Positions 7,762-13,925 of a DNA stretch of 39,400 nucleotides are shown here, piece after piece. The first letter of the stretch is position 1. Every line of letters begins with the position of its first letter. The stretch is taken from positions 1-39,400 of IMG/VR virus record IMGVR_UViG_3300046824_000015, one strand, 5' to 3'. The notes under the pieces were generated by a model that worked only from the letters and a program-made list of their open reading frames with translations, had not been told where the DNA came from and ran no database searches. Source of the stretch: a virus. Both the position numbers and the translations under genes were made by a program.

Positions 7762-8012
7762 TGGCGCTCAGTCAAAGCTCCCAGACCACGGCCGGGTGGG
7801 TCGTCTTCATTGCCGGGATCGGCATGATGGCGGCGATGATGGCCGTGGACATCGCGCAACTCATGAACTGGAATGAGGCGATGACGCCCGCCTTCGTGGG
7901 GACGTGTATTGGTCATTTCGGCGCGGTCATTACGGCGTTTGTCGGGGGCAAGCTGATCCCCGAAGGCCGGGAGCCGGGGACGCATACGCGGCAGGAAGAC
8001 CCGAAGCCCTAG
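7761..8012 (+). CDS. Small membrane protein, second holin candidate (83 aa)
   Basis: It starts with GTG at 7761, overlapping the upstream TAG. Two membrane segments are visible (GWVVFIAGIGMMAAMMAVDI and FVGTCIGHFGAVITAFVGGKL), followed by a charged, Pro-rich C-terminal tail typical of holins. It is the last rightward gene before the strand switch. Its stop overlaps the end of the minus-strand gene (8009-8012), so the two genes converge. Confidence 0.6.
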   Translation: MALSQSSQTTAGWVVFIAGIGMMAAMMAVDIAQLMNWNEAMTPAFVGTCIGHFGAVITAFVGGKLIPEGREPGTHTRQEDPKP

Positions 8013-8173
8013 GCCGCCTCACTCTTGCGCTTCCGGGCCACGCCAGATGCCTTCCCGGCCTCTCTGGCGATTTCCTTCCGACGTTCCGGGGAGAGGGCAT
8101 CCCGTCGAGCGTGCCCGCCCTTTCGGCCCACTTCCTCAAAGACGGCCTTTCGCATGGCAGCGGTAATCTTCAC
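8009..8173 (-). CDS. Small basic RKGG-family protein, only minus-strand gene (54 aa)
   Basis: Read on the minus strand, GTG at 8173 has an AGGTAGG Shine-Dalgarno. An internal ATG at 8155 lacks one. The protein has the pattern VFEEVGRKGGHARRDALSPE, then RRKEIAREAGKASGVARKRK. This matches a widespread family of very small bacterial and phage proteins with the motif GRKGGxARxxxLSPERRxEIAxxAxxAR. The function is not established to my knowledge, but the high charge and helices suggest nucleic acid binding. It diverges from the early promoter at 8212-8240, the usual position of a regulator of that promoter. It is too short to be found by length alone; the family pattern is the evidence. Confidence 0.7.
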   Translation of the reverse strand: MKITAAMRKAVFEEVGRKGGHARRDALSPERRKEIAREAGKASGVARKRKSEAA

Positions 8174-8205
8174 AGCGTAAGCCTACCTGAAAACGAACTT
8201 ACAAA

Positions 8206-8233
8206 CAAGCCTTGACAAGCACAATCGGGCTTG
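8206..8233. promoter_or_regulatory. Operator-like CAAGC half sites across the early promoter
   Basis: CAAGC occurs at 8206-8210 and again at 8216-8220, exactly 10 bases apart. Its inverse GCTTG is at 8229-8233. The second and third copies form an inverted repeat with an 8-base spacer that lies between the -35 and -10 boxes. CAAGCC (8206-8211) and GGCTTG (8228-8233) also pair. This geometry suits a dimeric repressor that would block RNA polymerase. The regulator is unknown; the divergent minus-strand gene is a candidate. Confidence 0.5.
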
Positions 8234-8240
8234 CTAGTAT
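8212..8240 (+). promoter_or_regulatory. Strong sigma70-like early promoter
   Basis: TTGACA at 8212-8217, a 17-base spacer and TAGTAT at 8235-8240 match the sigma70 consensus. TGC at 8232-8234 adds an extended -10. Transcription would begin near 8247, just at the ATG at 8248. It faces the early/replication gene run and sits in the only divergent intergenic region of the window. Confidence 0.75.
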
Positions 8241-8247
8241 GTCGCAC

Positions 8248-8460
8248 ATGAGCATCAACCAAGACATCACGGCGATTGTGCAGCGGCTCGACGTGCTCCG
8301 GACGCAGGCGGCCCAGATTGGCAACTACGACGACGTGCAGGCGGTCTACGCGCAGTTGCGAGCGGCTGAAGTGGACATGTCGGCCGTGACTAGTCTCTAC
8401 GGGCACAAACTGCAGGCGCTGCGGGCGCAACCGTATCTGCGGACGGGGTTGAACCGATGA
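8248..8460 (+). CDS. Hypothetical early protein (70 aa), possibly leaderless
   Basis: ATG 8248 is preferred; an in-frame ATG at 8239 lies inside the -10 box. No Shine-Dalgarno precedes 8248, and the predicted transcription start falls on it, so the mRNA may be leaderless. The protein is helical (ITAIVQRLDVLRTQAAQIGN, then YAQLRAAEVDMSAV). It has no known motif. As the first gene after the promoter it is probably expressed very early. Its stop overlaps the next start (ATGA). Confidence 0.6.
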   Translation: MSINQDITAIVQRLDVLRTQAAQIGNYDDVQAVYAQLRAAEVDMSAVTSLYGHKLQALRAQPYLRTGLNR

Positions 8461-8591
8461 CCGCGCAGTTTTGGCTCTACTTCGCCACGGCGCTCTTGAT
8501 GCTGGCGTTCGTGTGGGGCGTGGTGGATGTGCTCGGCCGTGGGCTGTTGCTGGCCTATCGGCGGTATCAGGTGCGGAAGGAGTTCAAATGA
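8457..8591 (+). CDS. Single-pass membrane microprotein (44 aa)
   Basis: It is coupled by ATGA on both sides. One long hydrophobic segment (FWLYFATALLMLAFVWGVVD) is followed by a basic tail (YRRYQVRKEFK), so the C-terminus is probably cytoplasmic. Small inner membrane proteins in early phage regions often act on host envelope processes; no specific role can be assigned. Confidence 0.55.
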   Translation: MTAQFWLYFATALLMLAFVWGVVDVLGRGLLLAYRRYQVRKEFK

Positions 8592-8848
8592 CGGCTGAAG
8601 AGCGGTTGGTCGAAGCGGCAGAGCGGGCGCTGAAATTCCTAAGCAATCAGGTGGCTGGGCGCCATAACGGGCAGCACGAAGATCAGTTGTGCGGGGAGGC
8701 GCTGTCACGGGCGCTGCGGCTCTATCGCGGCGAACCTGATGAGCCGACAGACATGCGGACCTTTGCCAACAAGGTGCTGGCGAACGCGAATCTGCCGCCG
8801 TTTCCGATTCTGCCGGGGGGCAAGTTTCTACCAAAGAGGGGGGAGTAG
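8588..8848 (+). CDS. Hypothetical early protein (86 aa)
   Basis: The ATG overlaps the upstream TGA. The first half is helical and acidic (EERLVEAAERALKFLSNQV). The second half is Pro-rich (LPPFPILPGGKFLPKRGE). No catalytic motif is visible. The SSB-like gene starts at the very next base, so it is part of the same operon. Confidence 0.5.
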   Translation: MTAEERLVEAAERALKFLSNQVAGRHNGQHEDQLCGEALSRALRLYRGEPDEPTDMRTFANKVLANANLPPFPILPGGKFLPKRGE

Positions 8849-9364
8849 ATGCCGATTTACGCGAGTGCGGGGAGTGGGGGCGACTTCACGCCGGCACCGG
8901 CCGGTCTGAGTCAAGCCGTCTGTGTCGATGTGGTGGACATGGGGCTCCTGAAGGTCACGTATGCCGGGGTCGAGAAGACTCAGCACAAGGTGCGGCTGGT
9001 GTGGCAGCTTGAGGACATGATGAGCGACGGCAAGCCGTTCCTGGTCCAGAAGCGCTACACGCTCAGCCTGCACGAAAAGGCGAACCTGCGGAAGGACTTG
9101 GAAAGCTGGCGCGGGCGCGTGTTCACGCCGGAAGAACTGATCAAGTTCGACGTGGAGACGGTCATCGGGGCGAACGCGCAACTGAACATCCAGCACACGC
9201 AGAAGGACGGCAAGACCTACGCGAACGTGGTGAGCATCGTGCCGTTGGGCCGTGGGATGCAGAAGATTGAGGGCATGGCCTACGTCCGGGTGCAGGATCG
9301 CACCGAAGGGCAAGCCGCCTCGCATGATGAGACGCCGGTCATTGACGACGATATTCCATTCTGA
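8849..9364 (+). CDS. Single-strand DNA-binding-like protein with acidic C-terminal tip (171 aa)
   Basis: The body shows alternating beta strands (KVRLVWQLEDM, FLVQKRYTLSL, AQLNIQHTQKDG, YANVVSIVPLG) in the order of DUF669/phage OB-fold replication proteins. The last residues are PVIDDDIPF, matching the acidic tip with terminal Phe that bacterial SSB uses to recruit partners. It probably coats single-stranded DNA in replication or recombination. It is followed by the NinB-like gene with a one-base overlap, which suits a recombination/replication pair. The assignment rests on fold pattern and tail, not on strong full-length similarity. Confidence 0.65.
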   Translation: MPIYASAGSGGDFTPAPAGLSQAVCVDVVDMGLLKVTYAGVEKTQHKVRLVWQLEDMMSDGKPFLVQKRYTLSLHEKANLRKDLESWRGRVFTPEELIKFDVETVIGANAQLNIQHTQKDGKTYANVVSIVPLGRGMQKIEGMAYVRVQDRTEGQAASHDETPVIDDDIPF

Positions 9365-9783
9365 TGGCGATTGTCCCGGTCTTTCATGGCGTCGTCACTG
9401 GGGGCGCGATTCAGTTCCTGCCACGGGAGCGTGACTTGCGGCAGGGATGGCTCCGGTCGTTGGATGGTGTCTCGGTGGACGTGGTGGTCAAGCCGCACGT
9501 CGAGAAGCGCAGCGACCAGCAAAACAGGTGGTGGTGGGGTGTGGCCGTGCCGCTGATCGCCTACGAACTGGGTTATGACAAGCACGAACTGGAAGCCGTT
9601 CACTATGCACTGGTCAGCAAGTGCTTCGGGGTCAAGCCGGATCGGTTACTCGGTGAAGTGCCGAACGTGCGCTCGTCGCATCTGACAACGGTGCAGTTCT
9701 CGGAGCTCATGGAGTGGGCGGTGCGCTGGGCGGCGCTCGAGATGGGCATCACGGTGCCGTTGCCGAACGAGGTGGACGTATGA
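9364..9783 (+). CDS. ninB: NinB-like recombination accessory protein (139 aa)
   Basis: Features typical of NinB and related phage proteins are visible. RSDQQNRWWWG (~residues 49-59) corresponds to the conserved RSxxQNxxxW motif. The C-terminal stretch (TTVQFSELMEWAVRWAALEM, then GITVPLPNE) matches the family's end motif. In lambda, NinB (Orf) aids RecBCD-independent recombination by binding single-stranded DNA and SSB. The adjacency to the SSB-like gene fits this. The symbol is assigned by motif only. Confidence 0.6.
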   Translation: MAIVPVFHGVVTGGAIQFLPRERDLRQGWLRSLDGVSVDVVVKPHVEKRSDQQNRWWWGVAVPLIAYELGYDKHELEAVHYALVSKCFGVKPDRLLGEVPNVRSSHLTTVQFSELMEWAVRWAALEMGITVPLPNEVDV

Positions 9784-10049
9784 CGACCGTCTCTAAGTCT
9801 GTCACGGTGAAGATCCAGCGGGTGGGTGAGAGTCCCACCCGCGTGCCGGGGCTGCGGTCGTTCACGATTGACGCGGCGCCGGACCTCGAGCGGCCCGAGA
9901 CCTTGGGGCTGCAGTTCAACACGGTCGATGCCTGGAAGGCCACGTTGTGCGATAGAGCGCGGCAGACAGGTCGGCCGGTGCGGGTGACGTGGAAGCGGAC
10001 GACGTATGGCAAGACGCTGACGAAGGTGCAGTTTGTGGAGCGAGTCTGA
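9780..10049 (+). CDS. Hypothetical early protein (89 aa)
   Basis: ATGA coupling sets the start at 9780. The sequence alternates strands and loops (VTVKIQRVGESPTRVP, then VRVTWKRTTYGKTLTKVQFV). It looks like a small beta-rich domain. It has no cysteines beyond one and no membrane segment. The family is not recognised. Confidence 0.5.
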   Translation: MTTVSKSVTVKIQRVGESPTRVPGLRSFTIDAAPDLERPETLGLQFNTVDAWKATLCDRARQTGRPVRVTWKRTTYGKTLTKVQFVERV

Positions 10050-10255
10050 TGCCTGAGATGAGTCCTGACCTTAAGGCGAAGCTGGCGCAAGAGGCGGATC
10101 CGGCCTGTGAGGAGTGCGACGGCACGGGGATCGTGTCGGTGATCTACAACAACGATCCGCGCCGGGAAGAGGACACGATCTGCGAGTGCATCGTGGGAGC
10201 TGGCACGCCGGACTGGCTGGAGGCGTTCGAGCCGCATGATCGGTGGGAACCATGA
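10049..10255 (+). CDS. DnaJ-type zinc-knuckle protein (68 aa)
   Basis: The ATG overlaps the upstream TGA by one base. The protein contains CEECDGTG, the hallmark of a DnaJ-like CxxCxGxG zinc knuckle, and a partner CECIVGAG ~22 residues later. Together they make a single zinc site. The family is common in phage early regions, and such proteins may bridge protein complexes. The specific role is unknown. Confidence 0.6.
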   Translation: MPEMSPDLKAKLAQEADPACEECDGTGIVSVIYNNDPRREEDTICECIVGAGTPDWLEAFEPHDRWEP

Positions 10256-10584
10256 TGTTCCCCAAAGTGACCCCCACGCGGGACCGGATCGACCAGAAGC
10301 GGGACCAGGACAAGAAGCTGCGGGAGGCCATTGTGGCGGTCTGGGCGCGGGACGGCTCGACGTGTCGGGCGTGCGGCCGACGGGTGCGGCGCAGCTCGAG
10401 CGGGGTGGCTGAAAAGGGCCATGTGCACCACGTCGTAAAGCGCAGTCAATCTAAGAGTTTACGGAGTAATCCTGACAACTTATTGCTCTTATGTGCACCA
10501 TGCCACGCCGATGTGCACACCTACGATCTGGTGATTGCCGGCGCCGTGGGGGCGTTCACCTTCAAGCGAGCGAGGCGCCAGTGA
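10252..10584 (+). CDS. HNH endonuclease (110 aa)
   Basis: ATG 10252 overlaps the previous stop and has a GGTGGGA Shine-Dalgarno. A zinc-bound HNH domain is visible: CRACGR and CAPCH supply the four zinc cysteines. HVHHVVKRS gives the HH pair of the first H motif, and NPDNLLLLC gives the N motif; ADVH follows as the last H. This is a complete beta-beta-alpha-metal nuclease. It may process DNA in recombination or packaging, or be a free-standing homing enzyme. Part of it (10435-10500) is clearly more AT-rich than its neighbours, a possible sign of transfer. Confidence 0.8.
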   Translation: MMFPKVTPTRDRIDQKRDQDKKLREAIVAVWARDGSTCRACGRRVRRSSSGVAEKGHVHHVVKRSQSKSLRSNPDNLLLLCAPCHADVHTYDLVIAGAVGAFTFKRARRQ

Positions 10585-10763
10585 AGCTCTGGCATTGCCA
10601 CCAATGGGGTAAATGGGTGGATCTGGACGTGGGCACTGTCGCGCCGATTCGGGACGGGAAAGCCATTGACAGCCCGACTGGGCGGTTTATCGTGCAGCAA
10701 CGTCAGTGTGTGGTCTGTGACAAGAAAGAATTATCGGCCACGTGCGCGAGGTATTCATGCTGA
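10581..10763 (+). CDS. Small Cys-containing protein (60 aa)
   Basis: GTG 10581 overlaps the HNH stop (GTGA). It begins with an aromatic pattern (WHCHQWGKWVDL) and ends with CVVCDKK and two further Cys, enough for one zinc site. It belongs to the CxxC microprotein group. No function is assigned. The end overlaps the next gene. Confidence 0.5.
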   Translation: MKLWHCHQWGKWVDLDVGTVAPIRDGKAIDSPTGRFIVQQRQCVVCDKKELSATCARYSC

Positions 10764-10942
10764 CCTTCCTGTCCCGCCTGTTCCCCTCCCGTTCGTCCTA
10801 CGTATCTCCTGAGTGGCTGGATGCCTTGGCGAACCGGGGGAGCACGGAGGGGTGGACGGAGGCGCCGCGGATTGACTGGCGCCGGTTTGACTTTCAAGGG
10901 CTGCGTAAAGACGCGACGTTGCCGCCCCAGGACGCGAAATGA
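10757..10942 (+). CDS. Hypothetical early protein (61 aa)
   Basis: The ATG at 10757 overlaps the previous gene by 7 bases. The N-terminus is hydrophobic and aromatic (MLTFLSRLFPSRSSY) but too short for a clear membrane helix. The rest is polar with several Trp. It is coupled to the next gene by ATGA. No family is recognised. Confidence 0.45.
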   Translation: MLTFLSRLFPSRSSYVSPEWLDALANRGSTEGWTEAPRIDWRRFDFQGLRKDATLPPQDAK

Positions 10943-11301
10943 TTAAGGTCTACTGCGATAGATGCGGCCAGGAAACTGATGGGCGTGACGACCGCCACGG
11001 GGCCAAGGCTGACCTCTGTCGTTTATGCCGTAGGGACTTCCGCGCTTGGCTCGAGTCCGGCCAGAAGGACGGGCAGATGCCCTTAGCAAAGAGCGAGATG
11101 CATTGGTCGGTGCTGGCGCTGGATCCACGCGCCCGTAATCGTATCCAAGAGTATACCGACGGGCGGAACCTGCCGGCGTTCACGGTGGGCGACTTGCGAG
11201 CAATGCCTGATAAAGAATTACTCCGGATTAAGAACTGTGGCCTGACGACTGTGCGACAGATTCGCATGGCGACGGCCCTTCATCTCGGATTACCAGAATG
11301 A
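10939..11301 (+). CDS. Zinc-finger plus RNA polymerase alpha-CTD-like protein (120 aa)
   Basis: Residues 6-30 hold CDRCG and CRLC, one zinc finger. Residues ~58-118 follow the pattern of the RNA polymerase alpha subunit C-terminal domain: LDPRARNRI, then FTVGDLRAMPDKELLRIKNC, then GLTTVRQI. In E. coli alpha the equivalent stretch has Arg265 and Asn268 for DNA minor-groove contact and a helix-hairpin-helix with Gly296. Here Arg64, Asn67 and Gly101 line up with these, while Lys298 is replaced by Thr. It may bind promoter DNA or activators in place of host alpha-CTD; this is inference. It is coupled by ATGA on both sides. Confidence 0.6.
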   Translation: MIKVYCDRCGQETDGRDDRHGAKADLCRLCRRDFRAWLESGQKDGQMPLAKSEMHWSVLALDPRARNRIQEYTDGRNLPAFTVGDLRAMPDKELLRIKNCGLTTVRQIRMATALHLGLPE

Positions 11302-11408
11302 CGCAAGGCACCCTGAGCTACACACCCAAGTCCCTGAACCCTACCAGCCTGACAGGGCTGGTGTATGCCCTCCTGGACGCGCACCGGGGGCAGTGGGTGG
11401 ACGTATGA
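11298..11408 (+). CDS. Short winged-helix-like fragment (36 aa)
   Basis: It is coupled by ATGA to the alpha-CTD-like gene and overlaps the HNH gene start the same way. The sequence (LTGLVYALLDAHRGQWVDV) matches the beginning of a small phage DNA-binding protein in which a helix ending in GxW leads into a helix-turn-helix. It stops there, so the rest of the domain is missing. It may be a truncated gene cut by insertion of the HNH gene. No continuation is clear in the 67 bases after the HNH gene. Confidence 0.4.
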   Translation: MTQGTLSYTPKSLNPTSLTGLVYALLDAHRGQWVDV

Positions 11409-11896
11409 CGCTCAACCCTAGCAAGGAGAAGCGCAGGCATCCTCATTTTGTCAGTGATGTGGCTGACCGCTATCGATCTGGTGCGACTGCCAAGGAGATA
11501 GCGGCTGCGCTCAAGGTTGGTGCGACAACCGTCCAACGTGCGCTAACTGATGCTGGCGTGACTCCTCGGAAGTCTGGAGCTCGTAATCAGACTGGAGAAC
11601 GCAATCCCTTTTGGGTTGGTGATGCGGTTGGCTATGGACGAGCGCATCGACGTGTCCAGCAATTACGTGGAATGCCGCGATGCTGTGAATACTGCGGAAC
11701 TACGGCAGCGAAAATCTATGATTGGGCGAGCATTAGTGGGCGCTACGCGGATCCGAATGATTACCTTCGTCTCTGTCGGTCCTGTCATCGCAAGTTCGAC
11801 GGCGCTGGGCACAATTTCGGAAACAGGCCAAAAGTGAGACCCTTGCGGGATCAGATGCTCAGCAAACTCCGCGCAGCGACGGGGCAGACCGCCTGA
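11405..11896 (+). CDS. Free-standing HNH homing-type endonuclease with HTH (163 aa)
   Basis: ATG 11405 is favoured over an in-frame GTG at 11393. The N-terminal ~50 residues contain a helix-turn-helix (AKEIAAALKVGATTVQRALT). The C-terminal half has a phage HNH domain: YGRAHRRVQQLRG, CEYCG, YDWASISG, then DYLRLCRSCHRKFD. This is the typical layout of mobile HNH enzymes of phages, which cut related genomes lacking the gene. It interrupts the chain of early genes and its base composition is somewhat lower in GC than its flanks. Confidence 0.75.
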   Translation: MTLNPSKEKRRHPHFVSDVADRYRSGATAKEIAAALKVGATTVQRALTDAGVTPRKSGARNQTGERNPFWVGDAVGYGRAHRRVQQLRGMPRCCEYCGTTAAKIYDWASISGRYADPNDYLRLCRSCHRKFDGAGHNFGNRPKVRPLRDQMLSKLRAATGQTA

Positions 11897-11963
11897 CAGT
11901 TTGCGCTTGGACGTGCCGCCGGTCGCGTGGAGACTACCGGCACCTTTGTGGAAAGAGGATGCA

Positions 11964-12305
11964 ATGAGTGATTTACAGCAAATAATCGAGAAAGACCATA
12001 GGCGTATTAGGTTAGAGGCATTACTTCGCCGCATTCTTCACGGTTTGGAATCCACGATTCTATTAGAAGGCATGTCGCCGGATACGCCGATTGACGATGT
12101 GCGTCCACGATTAACGGACAAGAGCGCACGCTACATCGCGCCACTCGTTGAAGCTATCGACATTCTTGAATCGATCATCTTTGCCTCAGATGGTTGCATG
12201 GGGCATCGTCAATGTGCCCATTCAATGGAGCCATGGCAACGGGCGAGAGCCTTACTCGATGGGAAGTGGAAGGCCGCGGAAGATCCTTCTATTCGCTGGC
12301 CGTAA
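11964..12305 (+). CDS. Hypothetical early protein (113 aa)
   Basis: ATG 11964 has an AGAGGA Shine-Dalgarno. A longer frame from TTG 11901 exists but adds a Pro-rich non-conserved stretch. The protein is helical and charged (LQQIIEKDHRRIRLEALLRR). It ends in a polar region with a lone Cys pair (CMGHRQC). The DNA is distinctly more AT-rich than the surrounding genes. No function is assigned. Confidence 0.5.
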   Translation: MSDLQQIIEKDHRRIRLEALLRRILHGLESTILLEGMSPDTPIDDVRPRLTDKSARYIAPLVEAIDILESIIFASDGCMGHRQCAHSMEPWQRARALLDGKWKAAEDPSIRWP

Positions 12306-12329
12306 ATTGCTAATGCTACATCTTGTGGC

Positions 12330-12393
12330 TTGACTCCGCGAGAGCAGAGGCGTAGACAATCCTGTTGACCGAAGTAGACAGTTAGGATACAGT
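12330..12393 (+). promoter_or_regulatory. Tandem sigma70-like promoters before the replication gene
   Basis: This 92-base gap (12306-12397) holds two candidates. One is TTGACT (12330-12335) with TAGACA (12353-12358). The other is TTGACC (12365-12370) with TACAGT (12388-12393). Both have 17-base spacing. GTAGACA is repeated at 12352-12358 and 12374-12380, about two helical turns apart. The second promoter would start transcription near 12400, next to the ATG at 12398 or 12404. Boxes are imperfect. Confidence 0.45.
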
Positions 12394-12397
12394 CCGC

Positions 12398-13186
12398 ATG
12401 TCAATGGCCGGCTATACGAAGCTCTTTAACTCGATTCTCGCGTCAACCATCTGGCGCGAGGACGATAAGACGCGGATTGTCTGGATCACGCTGCTGGCGA
12501 TGGCCGACAAGAATGGCGTGGCTGATGGCTCGGTTCCAGGTCTGGCTGATTTTGCTCGCGTCTCGGTTGAGGACTGTCGGGCGGCGCTGGAGCGTCTGAA
12601 GCAACCCGATGAGGATTCCCGGTCGAAGGAACATGACGGCCGGCGCATCGCAGAGGTTGATGGCGGCTGGCAGATTCTGAACCACGGCAAGTATCGGGCG
12701 AAGCTCAACCAAGACGAGCGGCGCGAATACCTGCGCATCAAGCAGCGCGAGTATCGCCGTAAACAACCGTCAACAAAAGTCAACAATGTATCCGACAAGT
12801 CTACAGTGTTGACACAACCAGAAGCAGAAGCAAAAGCAGATACAAAAGCACTCTCTAGAGAGCACGCGCCGAGATACCAAAAGACCGGGAGCACGGACGA
12901 GCTACGCGCCGGGCGCTTAGTGGACCACTATGGCGAGTTGTTTCAGGTGCATCGGCTCGGAGCTCGGTATCGGCAGCGGCCCAATCTGGATTGGCTGGAC
13001 GCCTGCACGTTGGTCTCGCTCTGGTCCGATGCCCGACTGGAGAAACTGGCGATCCTCGTGCTGACCACGGACGATCCGTGGATTAGTAAGACCGACCGAG
13101 GGTTCAAGATTTTTGCGATGAAAGCGTCGTGGGCGGACGAAAAACTCTGCGCGTGGGAAGCGGAGCACGGCAAGGTGGCGTTATGA
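12398..13186 (+). CDS. Phage replication initiator/replisome organiser-like protein (262 aa)
   Basis: The N-terminal ~105 residues (GYTKLFNSILASTIWREDDK, then VWITLLAMADKNGVADGSVP, then LADFARVSVEDCRAALERL) are a winged-helix domain typical of phage replisome organiser proteins. Here it is followed by IAEVDGGWQILNHGKYR and a basic helix (RREYLRIKQREYRRKQ). A low-complexity linker (AEAKADTK) leads into a C-terminal domain (~170-262), probably for helicase-loader or DnaC-type contacts. No DNA polymerase or helicase is found, so host enzymes must be recruited. The linker contains a 12-base palindrome (CTCTCTAGAGAG, 12852-12863), a possible origin-related element. ATG 12404 is an alternative start. 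Confidence 0.65.
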   Translation: MSMAGYTKLFNSILASTIWREDDKTRIVWITLLAMADKNGVADGSVPGLADFARVSVEDCRAALERLKQPDEDSRSKEHDGRRIAEVDGGWQILNHGKYRAKLNQDERREYLRIKQREYRRKQPSTKVNNVSDKSTVLTQPEAEAKADTKALSREHAPRYQKTGSTDELRAGRLVDHYGELFQVHRLGARYRQRPNLDWLDACTLVSLWSDARLEKLAILVLTTDDPWISKTDRGFKIFAMKASWADEKLCAWEAEHGKVAL

Positions 13187-13452
13187 CGTGCCAGAAATGC
13201 GCCGACAAGGGCGCGATTAAGGTCAATTACTACAGCCGGGAGCCGTTCGACTTGGCGCTGTGTGATTGTGACGCGGGGCAAATGTATCGCGGGTGGTTAC
13301 TGCGGGACGGCGAAGGTCTCCTGCGGGTGCGGTTTCCCGGCGCGGACCAAATCGGGCATCTGGAGGATTTCGAGGACGAGGCTGAGGGGTCCACGCATCC
13401 CGGCGGGTTTTTGAGTGCCGCACAGACCGTGAAGCCGAAGGCCAAGTTATGA
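13183..13452 (+). CDS. Zinc-finger replication-associated protein (89 aa)
   Basis: The ATG overlaps the TGA of the initiator gene (ATGA). The N-terminal CQKCADKG and the later LALCDCDAG form one DnaJ-like zinc site in a ~40 residue domain. The rest is acidic (EDFEDEAEG) with a short basic tail. Such proteins commonly follow phage replication initiators. The exact job is unknown, and translational coupling suggests cooperation with the initiator. Confidence 0.6.
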   Translation: MTCQKCADKGAIKVNYYSREPFDLALCDCDAGQMYRGWLLRDGEGLLRVRFPGADQIGHLEDFEDEAEGSTHPGGFLSAAQTVKPKAKL

Positions 13453-13487
13453 GTTGCTGCAAGAAGCAGGATGAGGCCCGGGCATGA
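13449..13487 (+). CDS. Possible 12-residue coupling ORF
   Basis: This short frame (MSCCKKQDEARA) starts in the stop of the zinc-finger gene and ends in the start of the next, both as ATGA. It may serve only to carry ribosomes across the gap. Length gives no support for a stable protein. Confidence 0.2.
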   Translation: MSCCKKQDEARA

Positions 13488-13672
13488 GCAGTTTTATCAT
13501 CTACAAAAAACTGACCTGGAAAGAGGCATTAGAGAACGCCCGCGATATTGAAGCGTGGTTTGAACAGCATCCAGACCGTGACGACTGCGTGACGGATTTA
13601 GCCTTTACTGTGCGTAGGGGCTTCGTGGTGCGTGACATATTGAAGCATACGCAGGAGTTAGAGGATGCGTAA
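13484..13672 (+). CDS. Hypothetical early protein (62 aa)
   Basis: The sequence is acidic and helical (TWKEALENARDIEAWFEQHP, then HTQELEDA). No cysteines form a motif. It overlaps the VRR-NUC gene by 8 bases. The base composition is more AT-rich than in the neighbours. The family is not recognised. Confidence 0.5.
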   Translation: MSSFIIYKKLTWKEALENARDIEAWFEQHPDRDDCVTDLAFTVRRGFVVRDILKHTQELEDA

Positions 13673-13925
13673 GGCCGGCAAGAAGGATCTAAACCAAGCC
13701 GCCATTGTGGCGGCGTTGCGGGCCATCGGCTGCGAGGTGCTGATTCTCAACCAGGAGGGGATTCCAGACCTGTTAATTCATCGGGCGGGGGTATGGCTGG
13801 TGGCTGAAGTGAAGCGCCCTAGAGGGCGTCTGACGGAATTACAGAGGGCATTACGGCGGCGGGCGTGGTTTCCGGTGGTCTCGAGCGTCGATGAGGCGCT
13901 GGCGCTGTTTGGGGTCAAGGCATGA
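13665..13925 (+). CDS. VRR-NUC nuclease (86 aa)
   Basis: ATG 13665 has a strong GGAG/AGAGG Shine-Dalgarno. The protein has the compact PD-(D/E)xK pattern of the VRR-NUC family: helix AAIVAALRAIGCEV, then EGIPDLLIHRAG with Asp35, then WLVAEVKRPRGRLTELQ with Glu48 and Lys50. Family members in phages are often Holliday-junction or structure-specific nucleases. It is coupled by ATGA to the downstream DNA methyltransferase. Length is typical of stand-alone phage VRR-NUC proteins. Confidence 0.8.
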   Translation: MRKAGKKDLNQAAIVAALRAIGCEVLILNQEGIPDLLIHRAGVWLVAEVKRPRGRLTELQRALRRRAWFPVVSSVDEALALFGVKA

